From Dolichospermum sp. UHCC 0259 (lineage in GTDB: Bacteria > Cyanobacteriota > Cyanobacteriia > Cyanobacteriales > Nostocaceae), in the NCBI RefSeq assembly GCF_009711935.1, contig NZ_VIKX01000187.1:58402-122401 (forward strand): a stretch of 64,000 nt of DNA, given 5' to 3'. The stretch's first letter is position 1. Each line of letters starts with the position of its first letter. The notes under the pieces are model-generated. The model did no database searches. It saw nothing but the letters and a program-made list of their open reading frames with translations, and was not told the DNA's origin. Below are positions 8,712-17,210 of this stretch, piece after piece. The position numbers and the translations under genes are program-made.

Positions 8712-10873
8712 ATATTATCAAATGTGCCGTCCTCTTTACCACGAGCGACATAAACACCATTGCCACCAAAACCAACAATATCAGCACGACCATCACCATT
8801 CACATCTGCTAGTTGGCGTGGCATTCGATTGAATCCTTCCCAATTAGTAGCCCCGACGAAAGTTGTGCTGGCTATTTTTGGAGTAGCAAAGAGACCATTT
8901 TGATTACCCAGAGCCACCAATACTCCGTTAGAACCGAAGCCAACAATATCAGCATAACCATCACCATTGACATCTGCTACCTGGCGGGGATATTGATCAA
9001 AGCTACTCCATCCTTCTTCTGGGCTAAACTCACCATGAGCCGTATATATATTACCGAAAGTGATATTGCCATACAAGATGTCATTACCAGCACCACCACT
9101 GATATTGTCATCACTCAAACCGCCATACAAGATGTCATTACCAGCACCACCATACATTAATGCCCAGTAACCGTCGGCCATTAAAGTATTATTAAAATCA
9201 TCTCCTTTGAAAACTTTATAGACTCCGCCTCCATCAAAATTGATTTGTTCAATATTTTTGAGGATATCAGTACCATCCCTATTGGGCTGAGAGTCAATAA
9301 CTCGCAAATCTCCATTATTTAACCAAGAGATTTGATAATTAACTGAAGCTCCAGTGAAAACTGCGATGTCATTACCACCACCACCATCAATAGTGTCATT
9401 ACCACCATGACCATAAATTTTGTCGTTTTCTACAGTGCCAAATAGATTATCATCACTTAAACCACCATGTAGGATGTTACTAATAGCATGAATAATAATA
9501 TTGGATGCATTCAACCAGTCAACAACTAATCCTGCATCCGTATGCTCGAAATGATCTACATGAATAACATTAGGTAACTGATTTGGACCATAAGATAATC
9601 CACTGGCTACTCTAGCCAAAATAGTAGAAAAATCAGTTGGTAGACCACTTGCGTCGGTATGCTCCAAAAAATATAATTGAGGGTATGGCTGGTTATCGTA
9701 TATACCACCATTCCATCTACTTTTCAAGTCAGTTGTCCGCCAGTCATTCTTTTTAACAAAAGTACGAGTATCAGCAATTCCATCAATACTACCATTGCTT
9801 TCTGAGAAAATTAACAACCGCTTATTTTGTGCAATCATCTCAGATGTTAGAGGCCATACACCAGCTTGTCTTATGTCCTCATACATTGCAGTATTAGGAT
9901 CATCATGATCAGGATCAAATAATAAGTTTTTTAGTCCAGATACTTGATCTATTTCGTTTTGTAGTTTGCTTTGAGAAGTATAATCTTCTAAATCAATAAT
10001 TACTATTTCATTAGGACGTTGATTGAGAAAATTTACTACAACTTCCAATCTGCTTTTTAGTGATATTCTGCCTCCTGAAGGAACAGTAAAACCTGGAACA
10101 GGAATAGATCCAGGATTATGAGCTAAATATACTCCTTGATTATCTTCATATGTATCAATTCCTAAAAATCTAACACCTTGTTCAAGTTGACTCTGAATCG
10201 TATAACTTTGATTCGCAACAGTGTAAGCCCAATTCAAAACCGGAGTATATCCCTCATCACTATTAACATGAGAATTATGTGTACCTAAAAAAGCAACTTC
10301 ATTTAAACGTTTCCCTTGTAAATTCTGCTCAATCTCAACAACCTCACCATCCAACGTCAGAGTCGCACTATCATCCTCAGCCTTCAAAACCGCCAACTCA
10401 GACTCACTTAAACTCTTCCCTTGCACCAACCGCGCAAAAATATCCCCTTCATCCCCTGCTGCATCAGTTGTATTAATCTCTGCATCAATAGAATGTCCAA
10501 TTTCCTCCAACAATACAGCCACAACAGCATTGATATTCTGAGCATTTTGGTTAATAAACTCAGCCGCTAAATATACCTTACCTGTAGTAATCGAAAAAGC
10601 CCCATTTGCACCATTAATATCATGACGATTGACAATCTCAATGGTAGGAACAGCACTAAAATTTCCTTGAGCAAAACCATCAAATAATTGATTAGCTACT
10701 TCCCCATTAAAATCACTACCAAAAGCAGTTTCTAACTTCTGGCTGTACCCTGCATCATTGCGGAAATTACTCAGATATTCAGATGTATTTTGTAATGCTT
10801 GAGTGAGAATACTATCTAAATTAGGAAAAAGGACTTGAAATGAGTTTAGTAAAATATTGAAGTTTTTCATCAC
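8645..10873 (-). CDS. N-terminal part of split giant protein: PI-PLC-like domain plus RTX and FG-GAP repeats
   Basis: Residues 1-190 form an N-terminal domain common in large cyanobacterial RTX proteins, with a LLEEIGHSID motif (residues 121-130). Residues about 190-470 match the PI-PLC X-domain fold: FLGTHNSH with His199 and YLAHNPG with His252, the two catalytic histidines with typical spacing, then IVIIDLEDY. RTX nonapeptides follow (GGAGNDILYGG), then FG-GAP blocks. The last 22 residues (from WLTVSLAQ) are out of frame; restoring four bases joins this ORF to the next one and gives a protein of about 2250 residues. Phosphodiesterase action on phosphoinositide-like or glycolipid substrates is inferred from family only. 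No classical signal peptide is visible, as expected for type I export. Confidence 0.85.
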   Translation of the reverse strand: MMKNFNILLNSFQVLFPNLDSILTQALQNTSEYLSNFRNDAGYSQKLETAFGSDFNGEVANQLFDGFAQGNFSAVPTIEIVNRHDINGANGAFSITTGKVYLAAEFINQNAQNINAVVAVLLEEIGHSIDAEINTTDAAGDEGDIFARLVQGKSLSESELAVLKAEDDSATLTLDGEVVEIEQNLQGKRLNEVAFLGTHNSHVNSDEGYTPVLNWAYTVANQSYTIQSQLEQGVRFLGIDTYEDNQGVYLAHNPGSIPVPGFTVPSGGRISLKSRLEVVVNFLNQRPNEIVIIDLEDYTSQSKLQNEIDQVSGLKNLLFDPDHDDPNTAMYEDIRQAGVWPLTSEMIAQNKRLLIFSESNGSIDGIADTRTFVKKNDWRTTDLKSRWNGGIYDNQPYPQLYFLEHTDASGLPTDFSTILARVASGLSYGPNQLPNVIHVDHFEHTDAGLVVDWLNASNIIIHAISNILHGGLSDDNLFGTVENDKIYGHGGNDTIDGGGGNDIAVFTGASVNYQISWLNNGDLRVIDSQPNRDGTDILKNIEQINFDGGGVYKVFKGDDFNNTLMADGYWALMYGGAGNDILYGGLSDDNISGGAGNDILYGNITFGNIYTAHGEFSPEEGWSSFDQYPRQVADVNGDGYADIVGFGSNGVLVALGNQNGLFATPKIASTTFVGATNWEGFNRMPRQLADVNGDGRADIVGFGGNGVYVARGKEDGTFDNIWLTVSLAQRKDGVALINIPAR

Positions 10874-11005
10874 AGACCCCTGATTTTAAAGTTGTAGATG
10901 TTGTTTTCGTGGTCTTTCCACGCGCTGCTATACTAAGTGCGGGTGGAAAATGGACTTTTGTAAAATTGCGAAAAACCTAGATTTGTAGGGGTTTAGCAGT
11001 GCTAA

Positions 11006-11208
11006 TTGGTGTCAACTTAACGTAAAACCCATAGCCCGCCTGGGAATGAATTCCCAGTCTAATAGCAAAAGTCATCTAAAGATGACTAAATAAGCCGGAA
11101 ATTTTTGAGTAAACTTTAGTTTACTTTGGCTATTAGCCCGGAAATTCATTTCTGGGCGGGTGTGGAAGCAAACAGATAAGCCATTTCTAACTTAAGTTGA
11201 CACAAATG
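11006..11208. mobile_element. MITE-like element with 11-bp target duplication
   Basis: The ends carry the inverted repeat GTGTCAACTTAA / TTAAGTTGACAC. Inside is a second palindrome (CCCGCCTGGGAATGAATTCCC with the related GAAATTCATTTCTGGGCGGG). The exact direct repeat AGCAGTGCTAA flanks both sides (10995-11005 and 11209-11219). Removing the element and one copy restores the palindrome GTAGGGGTTTAGCA-G-TGCTAAACCCCTAC, which exists uninterrupted in related form at 17139 and 34063. There is no coding capacity, so it would need a transposase in trans. Confidence 0.75.
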
Positions 11209-11302
11209 AGCAGTGCTAAACCCCTACCCGTGAAATCGAAATATCAAGCCGTTTTTAGTTTAATTAGCATTTCCCCAGTTTACCCAACCTTGTACTGACT
11301 TC

Positions 11303-11345
11303 CGTACTGACTTAACCTGACTTAACCTGACTTAACCTGACTTAT
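11303..11345 (+). repeat. CTGACTTAAC tandem repeat
   Basis: About four tandem 10-base units, the first and last imperfect. Confidence 0.7.
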
Positions 11346-11441
11346 GACTGAACTGTTGTTAATACATAATCTGTAGTCAAAAATATAATCTATATGCCAC
11401 ATCTTCAACTGGCACAAAGATGAGAATATACGTAAGATATA

Positions 11442-11456
11442 ATTGGACAATCCAAT
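11442..11456. promoter_or_regulatory. Possible operator palindrome upstream of the HTH gene
   Basis: A perfect palindrome ATTGGA-caa-TCCAAT sits about 40 bases before the HTH start codon, in AT-rich DNA. Its position suits autoregulation by the HTH protein; that is inference. Confidence 0.35.
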
Positions 11457-11494
11457 ATATACTGATGATGTTATACATTAATCCCAGATAAGCA

Positions 11495-11755
11495 ATGTCA
11501 AGATCACTATGCGTTCATAATGACCACATTGACAAAGTTAAAATAGCACTCACGCACAATGGCTATCCTAACCAAAGAGCCTTGGCTAATGATACCGGAT
11601 TGTCCTTAGCGACAATTAGCAACTTCCTGACTGGTAAACCTGTTAGTTATGCCAACTTTGAAGAACTATGTCGCAGATTAAATCTAGATTGGCGAGAAAT
11701 TATTACCAATGTTGAAGTAATATCCACCCCCCCCCGCATACGCACAAATACGTAA
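11495..11755 (+). CDS. XRE-like helix-turn-helix domain (front part of a split HTH/NB-ARC gene)
   Basis: The 86 residues include a clear helix-turn-helix (NQRALANDTGLSLATISNFLTGKPVSY, residues about 27-53). In cyanobacteria this domain normally forms the N-terminus of one long protein, HTH then NB-ARC then repeats. Here the frame closes at a TAA after a run of nine C at 11727-11735 and just before ten A. The next ORF continues the expected protein in the -1 frame. Either a single-base loss in the homopolymer split the gene, or slippage at the C run joins the two parts. Confidence 0.75.
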   Translation: MSRSLCVHNDHIDKVKIALTHNGYPNQRALANDTGLSLATISNFLTGKPVSYANFEELCRRLNLDWREIITNVEVISTPPRIRTNT

Positions 11756-11778
11756 AAAAAAAACCAAATTTAAATGAA

Positions 11779-12768
11779 TTGCATGACTGGGGAACTGTAG
11801 TTAATATTTCGGCATTTTACGGACGCAACAAAGAACTGACACAGCTAAAGTCATGGATTTTACAAGATAGCTGTCGCCTGTTAGGATTATTTGGTATGGG
11901 TGGAGTTGGGAAAACAACCTTAGCTACCCAATTAGCACAAGAGATTCATGATCAGTTTGATTACATTTTTTGGCGTTCAGTGCCTACAGTCCTATCCTTT
12001 GATGAGATGATAACTGATTTGCTGTCTTTGATCTCCAATCACCAGGAAAGCAAACCCAAAATCCATCGAGTTCTCCATTATCTGTGTACATATCGTTGCT
12101 TGATTATCTTGGATGAGTTGGAAACAACTTTAGACACTCTTAATCTCAATTACAGTCGGTTTATCCAAATAATTGCCGAAACCAATCATCAAAGTTGTCT
12201 AATTTTCACCAGTCGCCATCAACCTGCCCAAATCAGCTTACTGGAAAACTGGTCATCATCAGCACGTTCTTTGAGATTGCTGGGTTCATCAGAAATACCT
12301 TTTTCTCTACTGCAATCACAACAACTGCGGGGAACAGATGAACAAAAATACCAATTATGCGATTTATATGGTAATAATCCTTTAAAAATAAAAATACTTG
12401 TTAATACCATCATTAACTTATTTAATGGTGATATTAAAAAATTCCTGGCACAAAATACCCTATTAGTCAATAATCATCTTCACAATTTGCTAGAACAACA
12501 GTTAAATTGTCTCTCAGTTTTGGAACAGCAAATCATGTACTATTTGGCAATTAACTCGCAAATTACAATTACTGATCTAGCAAATAAATTACCTCATGTT
12601 TCTAAATCCCATTTTTGGCAAGGAATAGAAAGGTTATATTCACGTTGTTTAATTGAACAAAAAGCAGGTAAATATATCTTACAACCTGTGATTAAGGAGT
12701 ATGTGATGGAACATTTTCAACCAAAACCTGTGTTGGAACTGGTAGGAAAAAAAGTTTTTTGCGACTAA
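11779..12768 (+). CDS. NB-ARC ATPase domain (rear part of split HTH/NB-ARC gene)
   Basis: It is a STAND-type ATPase: FYGRNKEL at the start, Walker A GMGGVGKTT, IFWRSV, Walker B CLIILDELE, then a winged-helix-like segment. The frame opens at about 11755 with no ATG; the apparent start is a TTG at 11779, and upstream codons in this frame (PNLNELHDWG) match the normal linker, so translation probably does not begin here. The protein ends after 329 residues, whereas relatives continue into WD40 or TPR repeats, so the sensor region is missing. It is likely a relic, unless frameshifting makes a short HTH-NB-ARC protein. NB-ARC proteins serve in signalling and some in phage defence. Confidence 0.75.
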   Translation: MHDWGTVVNISAFYGRNKELTQLKSWILQDSCRLLGLFGMGGVGKTTLATQLAQEIHDQFDYIFWRSVPTVLSFDEMITDLLSLISNHQESKPKIHRVLHYLCTYRCLIILDELETTLDTLNLNYSRFIQIIAETNHQSCLIFTSRHQPAQISLLENWSSSARSLRLLGSSEIPFSLLQSQQLRGTDEQKYQLCDLYGNNPLKIKILVNTIINLFNGDIKKFLAQNTLLVNNHLHNLLEQQLNCLSVLEQQIMYYLAINSQITITDLANKLPHVSKSHFWQGIERLYSRCLIEQKAGKYILQPVIKEYVMEHFQPKPVLELVGKKVFCD

Positions 12769-13352
12769 AAATCCGAAAAAATCCCTAGTTTACAGAAGTA
12801 TCCGGTAAGCGTAAAGCTCAGTGGCTTGGCTCCCGGAGATACAGCACTTCTCGGTGTTATGAGGTACATATCTAGCGGGCAAGATGCCCGCACCACAAGA
12901 GTTTCATGATTTAAGTTTGTACCTCATGAAAGCGGAATCTGCTGTAAATAAAAAGAGAGTGGGAGAAGGCATACCAAAAGCCTAAAATCTCCCACTCTAC
13001 ATTTACTGCTGTAGCGTTTGGGAACATATATAAATACTGCCAGTTATTTAGGGGGGTTGATGTAACAACGACAGTATTGATATGCGGTTAATATTCCCTT
13101 TGCAGCAAATGTCAAATCTGATAATTGTGATGATTTTTGATGCAATTAATGGTCAATCAAGTGTTTATAAAACATGGTTATTTATGCTGAAAAATGTGAG
13201 CATAAATTAAGGATTTGTCGGCAATAATCAATATTTAATAAACGTTAATAACCACAGAATTGAATTTGTTTATCTTGCATCAATGTAACTTAGGTAATTA
13301 AAACTTGGTTGCCAAGTTGGCATTTTATTGAAAGTCTTGTATTGCCAAGTTT
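12769..13352. other. Non-coding spacer with hairpins
   Basis: No gene is seen. It holds a GCGGGCAAGATGCCCGC hairpin at about 12877-12893 and the long inverted repeat at 12956-12998; the rest is AT-rich. Confidence 0.6.
12956..12998. repeat. 11-bp inverted repeat hairpin
   Basis: AGAGTGGGAGA pairs perfectly with TCTCCCACTCT, with a nested AGGC/GCCT stem. No T-run follows, so it is not a classic terminator. Confidence 0.6.
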
Positions 13353-13847
13353 TTAGAGAAATTGTGAATCTTGTCTGTCTCTGATAAATTCTGTATTGGC
13401 ATTAAGGGGATAGATTTTTTCTGGAGGCGAAATTATTAGCATATTTTTGCTGTTAGTGGATTTATAATGCTGCCGGGAGGGCATTTTGTGACTATGGCGA
13501 TAGCGTTGATTATTTCTTGTGCTTTCTTTGGAGTTTTGCAATAGGTAGAAAATTACAAACGAACCGCTAGAACAGCAAAAGATGACGGCAATGATCAACC
13601 ATAGAGGGAGGGGATTACTAGTATCGGCAAATGTAGAAATGGTTGATTTTATCGGGATATATGCGGTTTCTGCTTTTTCTACCTGTGGCACATATCCAGT
13701 ATAAATCAATTGATTATAGGCAAAAATTACAACTCCTATGGGAATTAGTAACAAACTTAAAAACCAGATTCCAGGGTAATTTTTCAGTAGGTTTACTAGA
13801 ATTTTTCCAGGATTTAGCTTTCTTTTTAACTCTTGTTCATTGTCCAT
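13353..13847 (-). CDS. Hypothetical two-segment membrane protein
   Basis: I do not recognise a family. There are two hydrophobic segments: one near residues 24-45 (GIWFLSLLLIPIGVVIFAYN) and one near residues 84-103 (LWLIIAVIFCCSSGSFVIFYLL). Between them is a polar loop, and a basic, Ser/Asn-rich tail follows. The orientation would leave a short periplasmic loop. I start at the ATG at 13847 (MDNEQELKRK); an in-frame ATG at 13868 would add seven residues, and neither has a clear ribosome-binding site. It lies downstream of ddl on the same strand with about 70 bases between. Confidence 0.6.
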   Translation of the reverse strand: MDNEQELKRKLNPGKILVNLLKNYPGIWFLSLLLIPIGVVIFAYNQLIYTGYVPQVEKAETAYIPIKSTISTFADTSNPLPLWLIIAVIFCCSSGSFVIFYLLQNSKESTRNNQRYRHSHKMPSRQHYKSTNSKNMLIISPPEKIYPLNANTEFIRDRQDSQFL

Positions 13848-13938
13848 TACATTAATCACATAAATCATATTTATGGCAAGAGGAAAAAGAAATATTTTCC
13901 CCTTTTAACTAATCCGCTATCTCCTATCCCTAATCCTC

Positions 13939-15000
13939 TTAATTAATGGGAGAATGTCTAGCGATCGCTAGTCGAATTAACTGATCTACTAATTGGGCAA
14001 AGGGTATACCCGTATTAGCCCAGAGTTGGGGATACATACTTGTGGAGGTAAACCCTGGAAAGGTGTTAATTTCGTTAATAAAAAGCTCTCCGGTGGCTTC
14101 TACATAGAAAAAGTCTACTCTGGATAAACCAGCGGCATCCACAGCCGCAAAGGCTTGTAAAGCCATGTCTTGAATTTGCCGTGCTACTGTATCTGGTAAA
14201 TTTGCAGGAATGAATAAATCGGCTTTTCCGGGGGTATATTTGGTTTCGTAATCGTAAAAATCACTATTAAAGGTAATTTCACCAACAACGGAGGCTTTGG
14301 GGTTGTCGTTACCTAAAACGGCACATTCGACTTCTCTGGCTACAACTCCAGCTTCGACAATAATTCGTCTATCATGGGTGGCAGCATTATCCAAAGCTGT
14401 TTCTAGTTCTTGGCGCGATCGCACTTTGGCAATTCCCACCGATGAACCTAGATTAGCAGGTTTGACAAAACAGGGATAGCCCAATGTGGCTTCAATTTCA
14501 TCACACAGTTTGGGAAATACGCAAGCATTTGACCAAATTTGCTCTCTCGTCACCGCCTTATATTTTACTTGAGGTAATCCCGCTTGGGCAAAGGCCATTT
14601 TCATGGCAATTTTATCCATTCCCACTGCTGAACCCAAGACTCCAGAACCCACAAAGGGAACTTGCATCAAAGTTAGTAAACCTTGAATTGTTCCATCTTC
14701 GCCATTAGGACCGTGAAGCACGGGAAACCAAAGATCAACTTCTTGAGTTTCTGGGGGAAATTGCCATAAATTAGGGGTTGTGGAGGGGATTTCATCGGGA
14801 ACACCAGATGCTAAAACCTGTTGTGCAGTAACTCCAGCTTGCCAAACACCATCCTTTTGAATGTAGAAAGGTAAAACTTCGTATTCTTGAGCATTTTCTT
14901 CTAAACTGAGGGCATGAGCGATCGCCCGCGCCGAAATTATTGAAACCTCATGTTCTCCAGAACGTCCACCAAACAGCAAACCCACCCGTAGCTTAGTCAT
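13939..15000 (-). CDS. ddl: D-alanine--D-alanine ligase
   Basis: This ATP-grasp enzyme makes the D-Ala-D-Ala dipeptide for peptidoglycan precursors in the cytoplasm. The 353 residues hold the Ddl signatures: [17 protein letters not shown] near the start, [15 protein letters not shown], the ATP-binding [14 protein letters not shown], and the Mg-binding end [18 protein letters not shown]. The length is normal for the family. The start follows an AT-rich leader, and no co-transcribed cell-wall gene is adjacent. Confidence 0.97.
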   Translation of the reverse strand: MTKLRVGLLFGGRSGEHEVSIISARAIAHALSLEENAQEYEVLPFYIQKDGVWQAGVTAQQVLASGVPDEIPSTTPNLWQFPPETQEVDLWFPVLHGPNGEDGTIQGLLTLMQVPFVGSGVLGSAVGMDKIAMKMAFAQAGLPQVKYKAVTREQIWSNACVFPKLCDEIEATLGYPCFVKPANLGSSVGIAKVRSRQELETALDNAATHDRRIIVEAGVVAREVECAVLGNDNPKASVVGEITFNSDFYDYETKYTPGKADLFIPANLPDTVARQIQDMALQAFAAVDAAGLSRVDFFYVEATGELFINEINTFPGFTSTSMYPQLWANTGIPFAQLVDQLIRLAIARHSPIN

Positions 15001-15158
15001 TTTTTTATATATCTCTACAGATCCGCAATTTCCATTATCACCAAAGAAAGGGAACAGGGAACAGGGTGGAGGAGAATTGTGATCATGATGCTAAATTGCA
15101 AGTTCTGATATTAGGGGCGTAAAATAGTTCTTAATATAGGGTCTTAATCTCAATCGTT

Positions 15159-15275
15159 ATGATTTCGGCAAAATTTACCTTAGGACAATCCGCACAGCTA
15201 TACGCCGAATTATATGCACAAGATGAAGAACTTCAATAACTTACAGATGATGCGATCGCTAATTGGCCAGCATGA
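15159..15275 (+). pseudogene. Decayed MazE-like antitoxin fragment
   Basis: The frame reads MISAKFTLGQSAQLYAEL then YAQDEELQ, stops at TAA (15237-15239), and resumes in frame as LTDDAIANWPA before a TGA at 15273-15275. That TGA overlaps the ATG of the next toxin-like ORF (ATGA), the arrangement of a working antitoxin-toxin pair. An in-frame nonsense codon therefore seems to have broken a short antitoxin gene. The family is judged from context. Confidence 0.5.
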
Positions 15276-15445
15276 GCGAACTATACCGGGGATTAATTAT
15301 CAATGTCAATTTAGATCCCAGTCAAGGATCGGAGACGGGCAAAACTAGACCTTGTATTATAGTTACCAACAATATCTATAATGCGCGAGTACCCGTGATT
15401 CAAGTAGTTCCTTTATCAGATTACCTCCATTTATTGTTAAATTAG
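15272..15445 (+). pseudogene. Truncated MazF-like toxin
   Basis: It opens MSELYRGLIINVNLDPSQGS and ETGKTRPCIIVTNN with VPVIQVVPLSD. This is the N-terminal half of a MazF/PemK mRNA interferase, including the beta-barrel residues of the GSETGKTRPCIIV motif. It stops after 57 residues with LHLLLN, about half the usual length, so the toxin is probably inactive. It starts inside the stop codon of the antitoxin fragment. Confidence 0.7.
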
Positions 15446-15472
15446 GAATATAACTTGAAAATATCAAACACA

Positions 15473-15691
15473 ATGTCCAATCATTCTTCAGTTATAAGTG
15501 TGTCTCCTGAAATCATGAGTGGTACTGCTGTTTTTACTGGAACAAGAGTTCCTATACAAATACTCTTAGATTATTTAACAGCAGGAGATTCCATAGATGA
15601 TTTTTTAGATGGTTTTCCCACCGTTACTAGGGAGCAAGTAATCACATTCCTAGAGGAAGCAGGAAAGCAAATGATTAGTAAGGTAGCTTAG
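15473..15691 (+). CDS. DUF433 antitoxin
   Basis: This 72-residue DUF433 protein has the typical sequence SPEIMSGTAVFTGTRVPIQILLDYL and the helix-rich end FLDGFPTVTREQVITFLEEA. In such pairs it is the VapB-like antitoxin that binds a PIN-like toxin and usually represses its own promoter. I use the ATG at 15473; the frame extends six codons upstream to a TTG at 15455. The toxin gene begins one base after its stop codon, so the two are translationally linked. Confidence 0.85.
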   Translation: MSNHSSVISVSPEIMSGTAVFTGTRVPIQILLDYLTAGDSIDDFLDGFPTVTREQVITFLEEAGKQMISKVA

Positions 15692-15692
15692 A

Positions 15693-16013
15693 ATGAAACT
15701 GCTTCTCGATGAATGTATTGATCGCAGGTTAACTAAGGAATTTGTAGGTTATGACATCAAAACAGTTCCCCAGATGGGATGGGCAGGAACTAAAAATGGT
15801 AAATTACTAGCGTTAGTAGAAAAAGAGTTTGATATTTTTATTACGGTGGATAGGAATTTATCTTTTCAACAAAATTTGTCTCAGTTCAATATTGCTGTAG
15901 TTGTATTACAAGCATCTTCCAATAGATTAATGGATCTTCAGCCTTTAGTTCCAAAAGTTTTAGACATTTTATCTACAGTGGTAAAAGGTCAAGCTGTAGT
16001 TGTTAGTCTGTAG
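15693..16013 (+). CDS. DUF5615 PIN-like toxin
   Basis: The 106-residue protein begins MKLLLDECIDRRL and has FDIFITVDRNLSFQQN, the two acidic clusters of the DUF5615 PIN-like nuclease family (Asp6/Glu7 and the Asp of TVDRNL). By family it would be an RNase toxin neutralised by the DUF433 protein encoded just upstream. The length is normal, so this pair looks intact, unlike the mazEF-like fragments before it. Its stop codon lies inside a duplicated piece of the rpsB start region. Confidence 0.85.
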   Translation: MKLLLDECIDRRLTKEFVGYDIKTVPQMGWAGTKNGKLLALVEKEFDIFITVDRNLSFQQNLSQFNIAVVVLQASSNRLMDLQPLVPKVLDILSTVVKGQAVVVSL

Positions 16014-16039
16014 TTTCTTTGGCTCAAATGATGGAGTCA
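16010..16039 (+). repeat. Duplicated 5' end of rpsB
   Basis: Thirty bases here (GTAGTTTC...GATGGAGTCA) match 29 of 30 bases at 16307-16336 inside the rpsB coding region. The copy directly overlaps the stop of the DUF5615 toxin gene. Confidence 0.9.
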
Positions 16040-16165
16040 TGGGGACTGGGGACTGGGGACTGGGGACTGGGGAATAGGTAATTTCTTCTTCTTCTTCCTG
16101 ACTCCTGACTCCTGACTCCTGACTTCTTCTTCCTGACTCCTGACTCCTGACTCCTGACTCTTGCC
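16040..16165. repeat. GGGGACT and TGACTCC STRR arrays
   Basis: About five GGGGACT units (16040-16074), then TTC-rich DNA and several TGACTCC units in two groups (to about 16160), which are the complement of the GGAGTCA family. Confidence 0.85.
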
Positions 16166-16300
16166 TTTTACAGAAAAGTGAATATATTTGTGTTACCCTA
16201 GTACAGTTGTCTAAAATCCGCACATCTGGGAATTCGGGTGTTTCTTAAAATTGAGAAATACACCCAGATGGAGGTTTAACCCGAATAGGAGTAACAAAAT

Positions 16301-17074
16301 ATGCCAGTAGTTTCATTGGCTCAAATGATGGAGTCAGGAGTTCACTTTGGTCATCAGACCAGACGTTGGAACCCCAAAATGGCTCCTTATATCTACACCT
16401 CACGAAATGGTGTACATATCATTGACTTGGTGCAAACAGCCCAGTTGATGGATAACGCCTATCACTATATGCGAACCCAATCAGAGCAAGGTAAAAAATT
16501 CCTGTTTGTTGGTACTAAGCGCCAAGCAGCCGGAATTATTGCTCAAGAAGCCCTCCGTTGTGGTTCTCACTACATTAACCAACGCTGGTTGGGTGGAATG
16601 CTCACCAACTGGGCAACCATTAAAACCAGAGCCGAGCGTCTCAAAGATTTAGAACGGAGAGAAGAAAGCGGCGCACTGGATTTATTGCCAAAGAAAGAAG
16701 CCTCCATGCTGCGTCGGGAAATGACGAAGCTACAAAAATATTTGGGCGGCATTAAAAACATGAGAAAAGTTCCCGATATCGTGGTTATTGTTGACCAGAA
16801 GCGGGAATATAACGCAGTTCAAGAATGCGAGAAATTGGGGATTCCCATTGTGTCCATGTTGGATACAAATTGTGACCCAGACGTTGTAGATATTCCTATC
16901 CCAGCCAATGACGACGCAATCAGATCCATTAAGCTAATTGTTGGTAAATTAGCCGATGCTATCTACGAAGGCCGTCACGGTCAGCTAGAAGTGGAAGAAG
17001 ATTACGATGATTACGCTGACGAAGACTACGAATATGATGAAAGTGATAGCACTGAGTCAGAAGAAGAAGCATAA
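16301..17074 (+). CDS. rpsB: 30S ribosomal protein S2
   Basis: The 257-residue protein begins [20 protein letters not shown] and keeps the S2 signatures ([48 protein letters not shown]), with an acidic Tyr/Asp-rich tail. S2 sits on the back of the 30S subunit and is needed with S1 for initiation. AATAGGAG just upstream is a plausible ribosome-binding site. The tsf gene follows on the same strand, the usual rpsB-tsf order, although 323 bases with a palindrome and repeats separate them here. Confidence 0.98.
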   Translation: MPVVSLAQMMESGVHFGHQTRRWNPKMAPYIYTSRNGVHIIDLVQTAQLMDNAYHYMRTQSEQGKKFLFVGTKRQAAGIIAQEALRCGSHYINQRWLGGMLTNWATIKTRAERLKDLERREESGALDLLPKKEASMLRREMTKLQKYLGGIKNMRKVPDIVVIVDQKREYNAVQECEKLGIPIVSMLDTNCDPDVVDIPIPANDDAIRSIKLIVGKLADAIYEGRHGQLEVEEDYDDYADEDYEYDESDSTESEEEA

Positions 17075-17138
17075 GCAGCTATGATCGGGATTAAGGCATA
17101 CCAAAAAATAAATTAGCCAATTTTTTAGTAGCAAATAA

Positions 17139-17169
17139 GTAGGGGTTTAGCACTGTGCTTTACCCCTAC
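17139..17169. repeat. GTAGGGGTTTAGCA palindrome
   Basis: A 31-base imperfect palindrome, GTAGGGGTTTAGCA to TGCTTTACCCCTAC. Related copies are at 34063-34092 and, split by a miniature element, at 10986-11226. Confidence 0.75.
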
Positions 17170-17210
17170 ATCTATACTACAGATTGGAATATTTTTTTGA
17201 ATGGAACTCC

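Larger units (their letters stand above)
10874..11494. other. Non-coding region with nested miniature element
   Basis: No gene is seen. It holds the upstream region of the giant protein gene, the 203-bp element at 11006-11208 inside a palindrome, a CTGACTTAAC tandem repeat at about 11303-11345, and an operator-like palindrome at 11442-11456. Confidence 0.7.

Noticed and set aside
12956-12998. Terminator for the NB-ARC gene
   Set aside because: Strong stem but no T-run, and about 190 bases beyond the stop; kept only as a repeat.
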